This document shows positions 16,572-25,175 of a DNA stretch of 28,849 nt, piece by piece; position 1 is the first letter of the stretch, and each line of letters opens with the position of its first letter. Origin of the DNA: JANWWM01 sp046719715 (GTDB lineage Bacteria > Bacteroidota > Chlorobiia > Chlorobiales > Thermochlorobacteraceae); the NCBI GenBank assembly GCA_046719715.1, contig JBDNCJ010000039.1:1-28849 (forward strand), in the 5' to 3' direction. A program made the translations under genes and the position numbers. The notes beneath the pieces are model-generated. The model made no database searches, had not been told where the DNA came from, and worked only from the letters and a program-made list of their open reading frames with translations.

Positions 16572-17441
16572 CTACTCGTTCTGCGCCGAGCGAAGGTTTT
16601 CGAAATAAAATCGGCTGGGTTTGTCGAGGTTGTATTTTTTGAGGCGGCTTTTCGCGCCTTGCTCTGCTTTGTCGATAATGAAGTCGTGGAAGAGGTCTTG
16701 TTGCATATACCGCTCATAAAAGTCGCTCATGGTTCCATATTCGTGCAAGAGCCAGCCTTTTTTTTGTCCTTGCATTTTGGTTGTGTTTTTCAGGGCGATA
16801 TAGCCGACCTCTACAATCTGCCGTGCGGCTTTTTGAGCGTCAGTTTGAGACGAGTCTTGCTGTTGATAGAAAATCAGATTGGTGATGATGATAGTCGCGG
16901 CGCGATTTTTCTGCACGCGCTTGCTTGCAAGAAACCCAAGCGGCAATCCTCCATATGGCGTGATGCCACTATATTCTTTAATATCTCCACTTCGCACGGC
17001 ATTGACGAAGTCGCTGAAATTATATTCTGCGGCAAGCGGCTTAAAGCTTTTTTGCTCAAAGTGAACGGTGTCATTTCCGGATTGCAGGTATGCCGATTCT
17101 ACATACCATCTGAAATCATTGCCTTGCAAAAAGGAAACCACTAAGTTTTGCGGCTCGGCGTAAGGCTGTTTGGCGTCTTTAATCTCGAAGGCTTTGATGC
17201 ACCGCACTTGCGCATAGCCTAAATTCAGATGTGAAGATTTGATAGCGTTAAAGAGTTGGACGAAGTCCGCCGAGTGAATGAAGTCGTCGTCGGAAAGCGC
17301 GTTGAGGAAACTCATCTCTTTCTTTTTGTTGATGCGCTCAATGGCGACGAGGGTCTTGTTGAAATCTTCCCAATCGTAAATCTGCCCCACAACTTCAAGC
17401 GGAACAAAGCAGAGGAGCAAGACGGCAAAAATCGCGCGCAT
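16572..17441 (-). CDS. Secreted protein of unknown function
   Basis: I do not recognise the family. From the ATG at 17441 the product has 289 residues; a longer frame to 17504 would overlap the upstream gene and bury the signal peptide. Residues 1-20 are a signal (MRAIFAVLLLCFVPLEVVGQ), with cleavage likely before or just after the Gln. The mature part is mixed alpha/beta, with QIYDWEDFNKTLVAIERI at its start and many aromatic and basic residues near the C-terminus (KSRLKKYNLDKPSRFYFENL). Some segments, such as QIVEVGYIALKN and DFYERYMQQDLF, look like a scaffolded globular domain. It lies 16 bp downstream of another secreted-protein gene, so the two are probably an operon with related roles. 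Confidence 0.75.
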   Translation of the reverse strand: MRAIFAVLLLCFVPLEVVGQIYDWEDFNKTLVAIERINKKKEMSFLNALSDDDFIHSADFVQLFNAIKSSHLNLGYAQVRCIKAFEIKDAKQPYAEPQNLVVSFLQGNDFRWYVESAYLQSGNDTVHFEQKSFKPLAAEYNFSDFVNAVRSGDIKEYSGITPYGGLPLGFLASKRVQKNRAATIIITNLIFYQQQDSSQTDAQKAARQIVEVGYIALKNTTKMQGQKKGWLLHEYGTMSDFYERYMQQDLFHDFIIDKAEQGAKSRLKKYNLDKPSRFYFENLRSAQNE

Positions 17442-17457
17442 CTTAGGGCGGGCGGAT

Positions 17458-18105
17458 TTACTTGTCCTCAATTTTGAATTTTTGGTAGAACTTATTGAGG
17501 TCAATCGTTTCAGTGGCTAAGGCTTCTTTGATTTTCACATCATATTTATCATCGCCGACTTTCTTGAAGGCGAGACGAAATTTTTTCTTTGTGGCGTCTT
17601 GATAGGCAAGCATGTTGTCTTTCCAACCGCGAAAAATTTGCCACAAACTTATCGACAGCTCGAAGTCCGTTCCATCAGGATAGATTTGCCCCATTCCCAA
17701 GTAGTCTTGTTGAAACGTGAGCTCGACCTTTGTGTAACGGTTTTTCATGTTCGCAAGGCGATAGAGATAGCGGCGAATGGTGAAGTCGAAGATGTCGGGG
17801 TTTTCAGGGTCTTTTGAGATGCTTGAGACTTGAATGATGGAATTCCCATTTTCGAAATAGTCGCGAATCGTGCGGTTAATGGCTTTTTGCTTTGTGGCGA
17901 AATCGTCGCGTGACGAGGCGATGTAAGTCAAGTCGCTTGTAACGCCGTCTGCAAAGAAGTTAATCGTGCGATACAACCGCTCTGCCTCTTCGCGTGAACA
18001 GTTGATGCCGTTTTGTAAGTGGCTGATGGCGGATTCCGCCGCGTCTTGCGCCCAAAGCGACTCTGTAAGCATGACGAATGAGCACAGTGCAAAGAAATGT
18101 TTCAT
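17458..18105 (-). CDS. Secreted protein of unknown function
   Basis: Unrecognised family. The ATG at 18105 gives 215 residues with a signal peptide (MKHFFALCSFVMLTESLWAQ, cleavage about WAQ-D); a start at 18138 would put eleven charged residues before it. The mature part is acidic at first, then has aromatic beta-like stretches (IFDFTIRRYLYRL, KVELTFQQDYLGMGQIYPDG) and ends in FYQKFKIEDK. One cysteine is present in the mature chain (INCSREEAE). It lies 36 bp after the Pro-rich membrane-protein gene and 16 bp before the 289-residue secreted-protein gene, with the same orientation. Periplasmic location is inferred from the signal. Confidence 0.78.
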   Translation of the reverse strand: MKHFFALCSFVMLTESLWAQDAAESAISHLQNGINCSREEAERLYRTINFFADGVTSDLTYIASSRDDFATKQKAINRTIRDYFENGNSIIQVSSISKDPENPDIFDFTIRRYLYRLANMKNRYTKVELTFQQDYLGMGQIYPDGTDFELSISLWQIFRGWKDNMLAYQDATKKKFRLAFKKVGDDKYDVKIKEALATETIDLNKFYQKFKIEDK

Positions 18106-18141
18106 ATAGGAAGCATTTTTGTTTTGCAAATATGGCAAATT

Positions 18142-19488
18142 TTAATCTTCTATCACGATGGTTTTACGCTTCGGTAAGGCGCGTTCTGAATTTTTTTGAG
18201 ACGTTGCCTCCTTTTCTTTCCATACTTTCGTCGTTGCACTTTTTTGTTCTGTCGTCTTCTCTATTGCTTTCTCCGTAGGGTTGCTTGTTGCTTTTTTCAC
18301 GGGAGGCGGAATTGATTTCCCTTTGTCTTTCGATGTGCTCACATTGGTTACTACTGGCGTTGCGGGCTCGTCAGATTTCGCTTGGACGACGCTTGCTTTG
18401 GGCTTTTGCGCGTCAGGCTTATTCAAATTTGGCTCTTTGGCTTCGGGCTTGGTTTGCATGTTTGGTTGCACAGTTGTAACGGGCGGTGCGAGTTTCGTCG
18501 TTACAGATATTGCTTCTTCGCGTTGCGCTTCAACGGCTTTGGCAATCGGTGTTTCACTTTTTACAGGCAAAGTGTTTTCCTTCGGGGTTGCGGCTGTTTC
18601 AGGTTTTATCGGGGGTTGCGGTGCACCGTTCTCATGCGTAGGTATTTGAATTTCCTGCTCAATAGGTGGCAGACTTAATTCAGGTGTGGGGTCGGGCATT
18701 GGGAACACTTGTGGCGCAAGGGCGTTGAGTTTGATAACGGCGAAGGAGAGTGCGACCACCACCACAAGCCCCGCCGTTACCGACGCAAGTTGGCGCACGA
18801 TTTTGGGTGCGGCTTTGCCTTCTTCAATGGCGCGCTTGAAGAGTGAAATCGATTTTCGTTTTTCAGAAACGCTCTCATCGGCTTTCTTCAATTCACTCAG
18901 AACGGCTTGCGCGTCGAGCGTCATTTCACGAAGCACGCGAATATCGCCCATGTCTCGATACTTGCCGATAATTACCGTTGCTTGTTGGACTTGAATGACC
19001 ACGCGCTTGAACGTGCGAATTAACTCGTGTTGGATTTTCGTGTAAAGTACAGATTCTTTTAAATACTCGTGCTCGCCCACGTCGTTTAACCATTTTGCAA
19101 CCGCCTCAACGACTTTTTGAACATAGTGCAATCGTCGTAAAGTATCGCGTAAAAGTGAGCCTTCGGGAAGCGGTTTGGCGGGTATTTGCAGGGAGGCTAT
19201 TGAATCGAAAATCATTGCTTCGGAGAAGTCGCACATGTTGCGAATCATCTCGGCGGCTCGTTGGAGCGTTGGCACGACGGCATCGGCATCGTTTAGCAAC
19301 GCATTCACAGTGGAGAGATCTTTGCGCTTTTGCGCGAAGATCATTTCGTTTTGCTCAACAATCGCTTCAAAGTTCGGCATAACTTCGCCTGAAACCATTC
19401 TTGAAGCTGATACCAGTAAGGTTGCAACATTTGCGACGGCAATCTCCACTTCGCTTTTGGCAAGCGGTTCTCTCGCAACAATCATCAT
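18142..19488 (-). CDS. Single-pass membrane protein with Pro/Lys-rich tail, unknown function
   Basis: No known family recognised. The start at 19488 has a strong Shine-Dalgarno (GGAAGGAG at 19500-19493) 4 bases upstream, and a second ATG directly follows at 19485, with better spacing. The longer frame to 19581 lacks such a site. The 448-residue product has an alpha-helical, probably coiled-coil N-terminal domain (1-230), a membrane helix (about 234-254, LASVTAGLVVVVALSFAVIK) and a low-complexity tail (260-448) rich in Pro, Lys, Glu, Thr and Ala. TonB and TolA have similar tails, but here the large domain precedes the helix. If the helix is N-in, the tail is periplasmic. It follows polB on the same strand after 135 bp. 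Confidence 0.8.
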   Translation of the reverse strand: MMIVAREPLAKSEVEIAVANVATLLVSASRMVSGEVMPNFEAIVEQNEMIFAQKRKDLSTVNALLNDADAVVPTLQRAAEMIRNMCDFSEAMIFDSIASLQIPAKPLPEGSLLRDTLRRLHYVQKVVEAVAKWLNDVGEHEYLKESVLYTKIQHELIRTFKRVVIQVQQATVIIGKYRDMGDIRVLREMTLDAQAVLSELKKADESVSEKRKSISLFKRAIEEGKAAPKIVRQLASVTAGLVVVVALSFAVIKLNALAPQVFPMPDPTPELSLPPIEQEIQIPTHENGAPQPPIKPETAATPKENTLPVKSETPIAKAVEAQREEAISVTTKLAPPVTTVQPNMQTKPEAKEPNLNKPDAQKPKASVVQAKSDEPATPVVTNVSTSKDKGKSIPPPVKKATSNPTEKAIEKTTEQKSATTKVWKEKEATSQKNSERALPKRKTIVIED

Positions 19489-19492
19489 ACTT

Positions 19493-19500
19493 CTCCTTCC
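19493..19500 (-). promoter_or_regulatory. Strong ribosome binding site that decides the start of the Pro-rich membrane protein
   Basis: GGAAGGAG on the minus strand ends 4 bases before the ATG at 19488 and 7 before the ATG at 19485. Clear Shine-Dalgarno sequences are rare in this window, so it is good evidence that translation begins here rather than at the upstream frame start at 19581. Confidence 0.7.
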
Positions 19501-19585
19501 GCTTAGGTAGCGTGCTTTGTTTTGGTGTAGGCAGCAGTTAGGATAGGAGAAGTTACATATCTTCCCGCGACTTCGCAACAAAGCC

Positions 19586-19599
19586 GTGATTCAAATCAC
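19586..19599. promoter_or_regulatory. 14-bp inverted repeat between polB and the membrane-protein gene
   Basis: GTGATT-CA-AATCAC is an inverted repeat with 6-bp arms and a 2-base spacer, 25 bases after the polB stop and 98 before the next start. It may be an operator for the downstream genes. The arms are short and no T-tract follows, so it is not an intrinsic terminator. Confidence 0.3.
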
Positions 19600-19623
19600 A
19601 GGGTTTCACAATTTCTTCATATT

Positions 19624-22068
19624 TCAGAAGGGCACTTCTTCTTCCATGTCGCTTGTATCGCGATGCACAATTTCTTTGATGATTTCAATGCCTTCGGGTG
19701 AAAAGCCAAAGAGTTCATCAGCGGTAAAAATTTTGCTGTAATCGCTGGGCTTGAAAAACGGTTTGAACTTTTCGCAAAATTCATCTAAGCGTTTGAGATA
19801 GAAGTCGACATTTTGGTCGGGTTTATCTTCTCGCCATTCCGAAGCCAGTTTGCCTTTGTCGTAAGAGTTTCCTTGAAATCCGGAGCCGACGACGTAATAG
19901 GTGATTCTATCGCCCTTGCTCACGCTGAGTTTGCTTTTGATAGCAAGTTCATAGGTGATGGCTTTTGAGCGTTTCCCTTCGCGCACTTCGCGCCGATACT
20001 CTTCGATGGTGCTTTTAAGCGTTTCCATTCGGCTGAATTCCGAGACATGCATTTGTCGGTTCAAAATGCGATTGCGATAATACAGGTAAATCTTATGAAG
20101 TTCAGAAATATCTTCATTTAACAGGCATTCAAAGCCTTTTTTCACGAAGTCGCGCCCAAATTTTTCGCCGCTTCGGCTCACGAGCGAAGAGCCTTTAATT
20201 TTCATTTTGCCATCGTAGCCGAGCAAGACATAGTTTTTTTTCATGTAGGAAATCATCTTCTTGAAGCGTCCGTCATAGGCGATGGAAATGCCTTCGGGCA
20301 TGGTTGCCGAGACGTCTTTCACCAACTCTTCTTCTTGCGCTTTGGTTTGAATTTCGGGCGGCGGAATGAGCAAAATGCCATCGGTATCGACTTCGACGAT
20401 GCGGCAGTTACGGGCTTCGAATTCACGAATCATTTTTTTGGCGATGTCTTGCCCTGTTGTGGTTACTTTATCGGCTTGCTGGTAGTCATTGAAAATGCCC
20501 GCACGAAATCCAAGATAGCCATACATTGCGTTGATGAGGATTTTGAACGAGTTTTGCATGGCATCGTAGGTATCTTTTTCGTTTTGCGAGGTTGCGGACT
20601 TCATGCGTGCTTTGGCGGCAAGGCGCAAGGCTTTCAGGTCGGCAAGAATTTTCGGGAAGAGTTTTCGCTCGTCGCTGGCGGGACGAATGTCGTAGGTGAG
20701 CATAATGGAAGGATAGAGCGACTCGACGTCGGCATAGACAATCGGACCGAGAATGCCCTTTAAGAAGACTTCGGTAAAGCCGCCGACGTTTTGTTGCCCG
20801 ATTTGTGGTCGTGGAATGGCGTGTTTCTGCCGCAAATACTCGCGCACGAACAAGGCTTCGATTTTTGCCGCTGGTCCCATTCGCGAGACTTGGGCATACC
20901 CGAAGGGCATCATTTGAGTCATGTAAAAATTACTGCCCGAAAGCATTGCGGAAAGTTTTTCCGTTTCGCGCACGTCGTCGAGGGCGTATCGGAGCAATTT
21001 TTCAGGCTCTTTGTCCCAGACTTCGGCGATGTCGGTGTGGTCAATGTAGGTTCGTGCATCAGATGCAAATCCAAAATACTTTGCCGCTTCTTTGAGGCTG
21101 TAGCTGGGCATGGCGCGCTTGGCAGCGTCAAACGATTGCACGAGAAGAAGCGTATCGACGACGTGGCGTCCGGCAATTTCGCAGTATTGGTAATCTCGAG
21201 TGCGTTCAGCGAAGCGGATAGAGGCGGCGTAACTTCGGGGCGGTGAGTTGTCGCGCCCAACGGCGAATTTTACACCGTTGAGTTCGCACCGGCGTTGAAT
21301 GAACGGCAGGTCGAAGTCGAAAATGTTGTGCCCTTCAATCACGTCGGGGTCTCGCGCTTGAATTACCTCAACAAGTTTTTGGAGCATGGCTTTTTCGCTT
21401 TCGTCGGGGAATTGCCGCAAGTGCAGTACTTCTTCCCAGCCGGTATTGTCGCGAAGCGAGATGATGATGATTTTTTCGCGCCCAACTTCGCCGCGATTTC
21501 GCTGTTGGGCTTCTTTATCGAAGTATGTCTCGATATCGAGTTGCATGCGTCGAAGGCTGGTGAAAGCCATGCCTTTGAACAGCGTTTTTCCCGTTTGGAA
21601 CAGGTATTGCGAGGCGGCGTCGCCTTTGGCGTAAAGTTCATCAATGCGTTTTCCGCCGAACTCTTCATCTTCCGCCGCGAAGGCTTCTTTTTGATTGAGC
21701 TTGCGCTTCATGTCGCTTGCATAATCCTGTGCTGCGCGATACTCTCTCCAACTTTTGAAAATAGCCAGATGCTTGTAATAGTTAGTTCCGGTTAATTCTT
21801 TGAGCCAGTAGTTAGGCGGCGACTGAAAGCCGCGCAAGAATCCGACATTTGCAATGAAGAAGAACGGGTAGAATGGCTCATCGCGCCAAGTAACCCGCTC
21901 TCCATGTCGCGAGTAAAGACGAACATGGGTATCGGAAATTTGATGCACCGCGACCAAGTTTTCTTCACGGTCTTTGCCGTAAAGCAGTTCGTTTTGAAGA
22001 AATTTTGCCGCAAGGTTTTCATCTTTTTCACTTCCGATTTCAGTTTCCACTTCGCTCATAGTTCTCAC
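19624..22068 (-). CDS. Family-B DNA polymerase with 3'-5' exonuclease
   Basis: This 814-residue protein is a complete family-B polymerase. Exonuclease motifs: ExoI D178-I-E180 (LDIET), ExoII GHNIFDFD (246-253) and ExoIII YALDDVRE (361-368). Polymerase motifs: A, YADVESLYPSI (445-455); B, KILINAMYGYLGF (509-521); C, VDTDGILL (560-567). Motif C DTDG is the archaeal type rather than the DTDS of E. coli Pol II. All catalytic acidic residues are present, so it should be active, perhaps in repair or translesion synthesis; Chlorobiota are known to carry such enzymes. A TTG or ATG within the first 12 bases could also start it (M4). Two parS sites lie directly upstream (22092-22141). Confidence 0.95.
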   Translation of the reverse strand: MRTMSEVETEIGSEKDENLAAKFLQNELLYGKDREENLVAVHQISDTHVRLYSRHGERVTWRDEPFYPFFFIANVGFLRGFQSPPNYWLKELTGTNYYKHLAIFKSWREYRAAQDYASDMKRKLNQKEAFAAEDEEFGGKRIDELYAKGDAASQYLFQTGKTLFKGMAFTSLRRMQLDIETYFDKEAQQRNRGEVGREKIIIISLRDNTGWEEVLHLRQFPDESEKAMLQKLVEVIQARDPDVIEGHNIFDFDLPFIQRRCELNGVKFAVGRDNSPPRSYAASIRFAERTRDYQYCEIAGRHVVDTLLLVQSFDAAKRAMPSYSLKEAAKYFGFASDARTYIDHTDIAEVWDKEPEKLLRYALDDVRETEKLSAMLSGSNFYMTQMMPFGYAQVSRMGPAAKIEALFVREYLRQKHAIPRPQIGQQNVGGFTEVFLKGILGPIVYADVESLYPSIMLTYDIRPASDERKLFPKILADLKALRLAAKARMKSATSQNEKDTYDAMQNSFKILINAMYGYLGFRAGIFNDYQQADKVTTTGQDIAKKMIREFEARNCRIVEVDTDGILLIPPPEIQTKAQEEELVKDVSATMPEGISIAYDGRFKKMISYMKKNYVLLGYDGKMKIKGSSLVSRSGEKFGRDFVKKGFECLLNEDISELHKIYLYYRNRILNRQMHVSEFSRMETLKSTIEEYRREVREGKRSKAITYELAIKSKLSVSKGDRITYYVVGSGFQGNSYDKGKLASEWREDKPDQNVDFYLKRLDEFCEKFKPFFKPSDYSKIFTADELFGFSPEGIEIIKEIVHRDTSDMEEEVPF

Positions 22069-22091
22069 TTTTTTTTGTTGATTTTTACGTT

Positions 22092-22107
22092 TGTTTCACG
22101 TGAAACA
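22092..22107. other. parS site 1 (ParB-binding centromere), perfect
   Basis: TGTTTCACGTGAAACA matches the bacterial parS consensus in all 16 positions. It lies 24 bp upstream of the polB start, 18 bp from the next parS site. Established knowledge: ParB-CTP clamps load at parS and organise the origin region for segregation. Three more sites lie within 3.1 kb. Confidence 0.93.
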
Positions 22108-22125
22108 TGATACGTTTTAGGAACT

Positions 22126-22141
22126 CGTTTCACGTGAAACT
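22126..22141. other. parS site 2, 14 of 16
   Basis: CGTTTCACGTGAAACT keeps the 14-bp palindromic core GTTTCACGTGAAAC and differs from the consensus only at the two end bases. It lies 18 bp from parS site 1 in the gap between polB and the response-regulator gene, close enough for neighbouring ParB dimers. Confidence 0.85.
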
Positions 22142-22154
22142 TCGATTTTGAATT

Positions 22155-23087
22155 TCAATAATTCGGTTTTTCGTTGTTACGCTTGCGCAAGTTCTCGATG
22201 AGTTCATTCAGCGTTTTTGGAGCGGGTGCTCGGTCGCGTAAGTCAGCAATTTCTTCTTCAAGTCGATGCCGATTTTTAAATGGATGCTCTTTCAACCATT
22301 CATGCTGCGCGATGGCTTGACGAACAACGAGATTCAAGTCTTGGCTCTTGATGGTTTTGGGTAAGTACCGAAAGGTTGAACTTTCGTTAATCAGCCTCAA
22401 TGCCGTTTCTTTGTCCGTTCCATTGCTCAAAAAAATCGGCACGGTTTCCGGGCAAATTCGGCGCACAAGGGAAAGAAACTCAATCTCGCTTATCCTTGTT
22501 GAATCTGAGATACTGATGAGAATCACCACGGCAATTTCCTCTTCTTGAAGGTGCAAAATTGCCCTACCTGCACTCGAGGCGGTTTTGATTTGATACTCCA
22601 TCAGATCTTGGGAAACGGTATCGATCTCACTGAATTGATTGCACACAATTAAAATGCGGGGTGTTGCTAATTGCACATTTGTGCTGTTCTCCACGAGTTT
22701 CTCGTATTTTTCCATTCGCGCATAAATTTCGGCAGCGAAATGTACCGTCTCAAGCAGTTTATCTGCCTTCCATGGTTTTGAAATGTAGCGGAACACTTCG
22801 CTGTAATTCATTGAGCCGACGGTCGCTTCTAAATCGGCGTATCCTGTGAGCAAGATGCGCATGGTTTTTGGGCTGACGGCTTTGATGACTTCAAGCAGTT
22901 GATGCCCCAACATGCCGGGCATTCGTTGGTCGCTAATTACCACAACCGGCTGGTACTTTTGTGCTAATTCAATCGCTCGCTCTTGCACTGTTGTTTTGAG
23001 CACAAAAAAATCATCTTCCAGCAATCTTTCCAAAGAATTTAACAAGAGCGGCTCATCATCAATGAGCAAAATGGTCGGGGTACTCAT
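22155..23087 (-). CDS. Orphan response regulator with two receiver domains, the second degenerate
   Basis: From the ATG at 23087 the product has 310 residues; a start at 23132 adds 15 basic residues. The first receiver (5-120) is complete: D10-D11, phospho-acceptor D53 in VVISDQRMPG, T81 in LLTGYAD and K104 in ISKPW, and is closest to the RpfG/PilZ-associated type without an HD-GYP output. The second (143-262, RILIVCNQFSEID) keeps the fold pattern and K244 (YLPKT), but lacks the acidic pair and the acceptor Asp, with ISISD where LxxD should be. A helical tail follows (ERRHRLEEE-like, 270-310). There is no DNA-binding or enzyme domain. It lies inside the parS cluster between polB and mnmG; its partner kinase is unknown. 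Confidence 0.9.
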   Translation of the reverse strand: MSTPTILLIDDEPLLLNSLERLLEDDFFVLKTTVQERAIELAQKYQPVVVISDQRMPGMLGHQLLEVIKAVSPKTMRILLTGYADLEATVGSMNYSEVFRYISKPWKADKLLETVHFAAEIYARMEKYEKLVENSTNVQLATPRILIVCNQFSEIDTVSQDLMEYQIKTASSAGRAILHLQEEEIAVVILISISDSTRISEIEFLSLVRRICPETVPIFLSNGTDKETALRLINESSTFRYLPKTIKSQDLNLVVRQAIAQHEWLKEHPFKNRHRLEEEIADLRDRAPAPKTLNELIENLRKRNNEKPNY

Positions 23088-23147
23088 TTTATTTTCGTAG
23101 ATGGATTTTTTGCTTCTATATCGAAACTTCAAAAACTTTTGGTTCGA

Positions 23148-23163
23148 TGTTTCACGTGTAACA
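23148..23163. other. parS site 3, 15 of 16
   Basis: TGTTTCACGTGTAACA has one mismatch (T for A at position 12). It lies in the gap between the mnmG stop (23182) and the response-regulator start (23087), about 1.0 kb from sites 1-2 and 2.0 kb from sites 4-5. Confidence 0.82.
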
Positions 23164-23181
23164 TGTCACCGTCGAAATGTC

Positions 23182-25062
23182 CTATCGCCCTAAATGCACC
23201 ATGAGTACCGAGACATCGGACGGCGTAACGCCCGAAATTCGCGACGCTTGCCCCAAGGAAGTCGGTTTGACTTTTTTCAGCTTTTCCCTTCCTTCGGAGG
23301 ATAAGCCTTTAATGCGCTCAAAGTCGTAAGCAGTTGGAATAAACACATCTTCGAGGCGAGCAAGTTTTTCCGCCGTTTGCATCTCTCGTTTGATATAACC
23401 TTCGTATTTGACATCAATTTCTACCTGTTCGTAGACGCGGGGATTTTTGGAAATTTGTTCCAATTTTTCCCGCAAGTCGGGCAAGGCTTCCGTCAACTTT
23501 GCAAAGGTCATTTCTTGACGGCGCAAAATTTCAATCGCCCGTTCATTCTTTTTGAACGGTGAACCGCCTAACGCCTCAATGGCGGGATTGATTGCCGTTG
23601 CCTGAACCAATGTTTCGCGAAGCATTTCTTCGACGCACTTGATCTCGCGTTTTTTCTGCTGGAATTTTTGGTGGACATCGTCTCTGACCAGCCCGATTTC
23701 ATATCCCTTTTCAAGGAGGCGACGATCCGCATTATCCTGCCGTAAGATGATTCGATATTCAGCACGCGAGGTAAACATGCGGTAGGGCTCATCGGTGCTT
23801 TTTGTGATGAGGTCGTCAATCAGCACGCCGATATAGGCTTCATTGCGTTTGAGCGTGAATTCCTTTCCGTCGCCTTGTGCGCGGAGTGCGGCATTGATGC
23901 CAGCAATAAGCCCTTGCGCAGCGGCTTCTTCGTAGCCCGATGTGCCGTTAATTTGTCCCGCAAAAAAAAGTCCCGCTACGCGCTTCGTTTCCAGCGTTGG
24001 TTTTAATTGATGCGGGTGAAAGTAATCGTATTCAATCGCATAGCCCGGTCGAATCATTTTTACCTTTTCCAGCCCTGAAATCGTGCGTAATCCTTTGAGT
24101 TGAATTTCTTCGGGAAGCGAAGTTGAAAAGCCGTTCACATACATTTCATTCGTATCAAATCCTTCGGGTTCAAGGAAGATTTGATGACGGTCTTTATCGC
24201 GGAAGCGGTGAACTTTATCTTCAATTGAGGGGCAATATCTCGGACCGACACCATCAATCATGCCGCGAAACATCGGCGATTGGTCGAAGCCCGACTCTAA
24301 TACCCTGTGTGTTTCTTCGTTGGTATAGGTGATAAAGCACGAGAGTTGCCGCTTTTTTTGAAACGATTCTTCGTCGGTTTCAAATGAGAACGGCTCAATG
24401 ACTTCATCGGGCGGTTGCACTTCAACTTTGCTGTAATCGACGCTTCGCCCGTCGATGCGAGGAGGTGTTCCGGTTTTCAAGCGTCCCGCAGTGAAGCCTA
24501 ATTCCAAGAGACATTCGGTTAGCCCCGTCGCAGCGGGTTCCGCCATGGTTCTGCCGCCGGAGTAATTTTTCAGACCGACGTGAATTTTGCCGTTGAGGAA
24601 GGTGCCGTTGGTCAGCACGACGGCTTTTGCGGTGATTTCTTGTCCGCCACGAATGATGATTGAGCAAATCCGTCCGTTTTCGACGCGAATCCCCAGAACA
24701 GAATCTTGACGAAGGTCGATATTAGGTTCAGCCTCAATGCGTTTGCGCATTTCGATGGAGTATTGGACGCGGTCGCACTGTGCTCTTGGGGAATACATCG
24801 CCGCGCCTTTCCCGCGATTGAGCATTCTGAATTGAATCCCTGCGGCATCGGTTACTTTTCCCATTGCGCCGCCGAGCGCATCAATTTCGCGCACCATTTG
24901 CCCTTTGGCAACGCCGCCGATTGCCGGATTGCACGACATGCGCGCTATTGCGAGCAAATCCATCGTAACAAGGAGAGACCGTTGCCCCATGCGAGCGGCG
25001 GCAAGCACGGCTTCACAACCCGCGTGCCCTGCACCTACGACAATCACATCATAATCCGTCAT
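23182..25062 (-). CDS. mnmG: tRNA uridine-34 5-carboxymethylaminomethyl modification enzyme MnmG (GidA)
   Basis: The 626-residue protein is a standard-length MnmG. It begins with the FAD-binding VVGAGHAGCEA (8-18) and has the family signatures SCNPAIGGVAKGQ (43-55), TGTPPRIDGRSVD (about 195-207) and GQINGTSGYEEAAAQG (about 370-385), then the C-terminal helical domain that binds MnmE. With MnmE it adds carboxymethylaminomethyl to U34 of certain tRNAs, using FAD, NADH and 5,10-methylenetetrahydrofolate. In many bacteria mnmG lies near oriC with parA, parB and rsmG. Here those genes are absent but parS sites flank it on both sides. The 285-bp gap upstream to trpE holds parS sites 4 and 5. Confidence 0.98.
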   Translation of the reverse strand: MTDYDVIVVGAGHAGCEAVLAAARMGQRSLLVTMDLLAIARMSCNPAIGGVAKGQMVREIDALGGAMGKVTDAAGIQFRMLNRGKGAAMYSPRAQCDRVQYSIEMRKRIEAEPNIDLRQDSVLGIRVENGRICSIIIRGGQEITAKAVVLTNGTFLNGKIHVGLKNYSGGRTMAEPAATGLTECLLELGFTAGRLKTGTPPRIDGRSVDYSKVEVQPPDEVIEPFSFETDEESFQKKRQLSCFITYTNEETHRVLESGFDQSPMFRGMIDGVGPRYCPSIEDKVHRFRDKDRHQIFLEPEGFDTNEMYVNGFSTSLPEEIQLKGLRTISGLEKVKMIRPGYAIEYDYFHPHQLKPTLETKRVAGLFFAGQINGTSGYEEAAAQGLIAGINAALRAQGDGKEFTLKRNEAYIGVLIDDLITKSTDEPYRMFTSRAEYRIILRQDNADRRLLEKGYEIGLVRDDVHQKFQQKKREIKCVEEMLRETLVQATAINPAIEALGGSPFKKNERAIEILRRQEMTFAKLTEALPDLREKLEQISKNPRVYEQVEIDVKYEGYIKREMQTAEKLARLEDVFIPTAYDFERIKGLSSEGREKLKKVKPTSLGQASRISGVTPSDVSVLMVHLGR

Positions 25063-25130
25063 ATTTTGTTGCTGACTTTGGCTTACTTGTTTGAATTTTT
25101 TGTTTGAATTTTTGCTTAAATTTTTCGCGG

Positions 25131-25146
25131 TGTTTCACGTGAAACA
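25131..25146. other. parS site 4, perfect
   Basis: TGTTTCACGTGAAACA, 16 of 16, lies 68 bp upstream of the mnmG ATG. With site 5 it forms a pair 29 bp apart, mirroring the pair 1-2 on the far side of mnmG and the response-regulator gene. Confidence 0.93.
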
Positions 25147-25175
25147 TGCCGCCGTTCAAACCCAAGCTACGCGAT

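Noticed and set aside
16659..17144. 161-codon plus-strand open frame
   Set aside because: Antisense to the secreted-protein gene, which has a signal peptide and fits the operon spacing.
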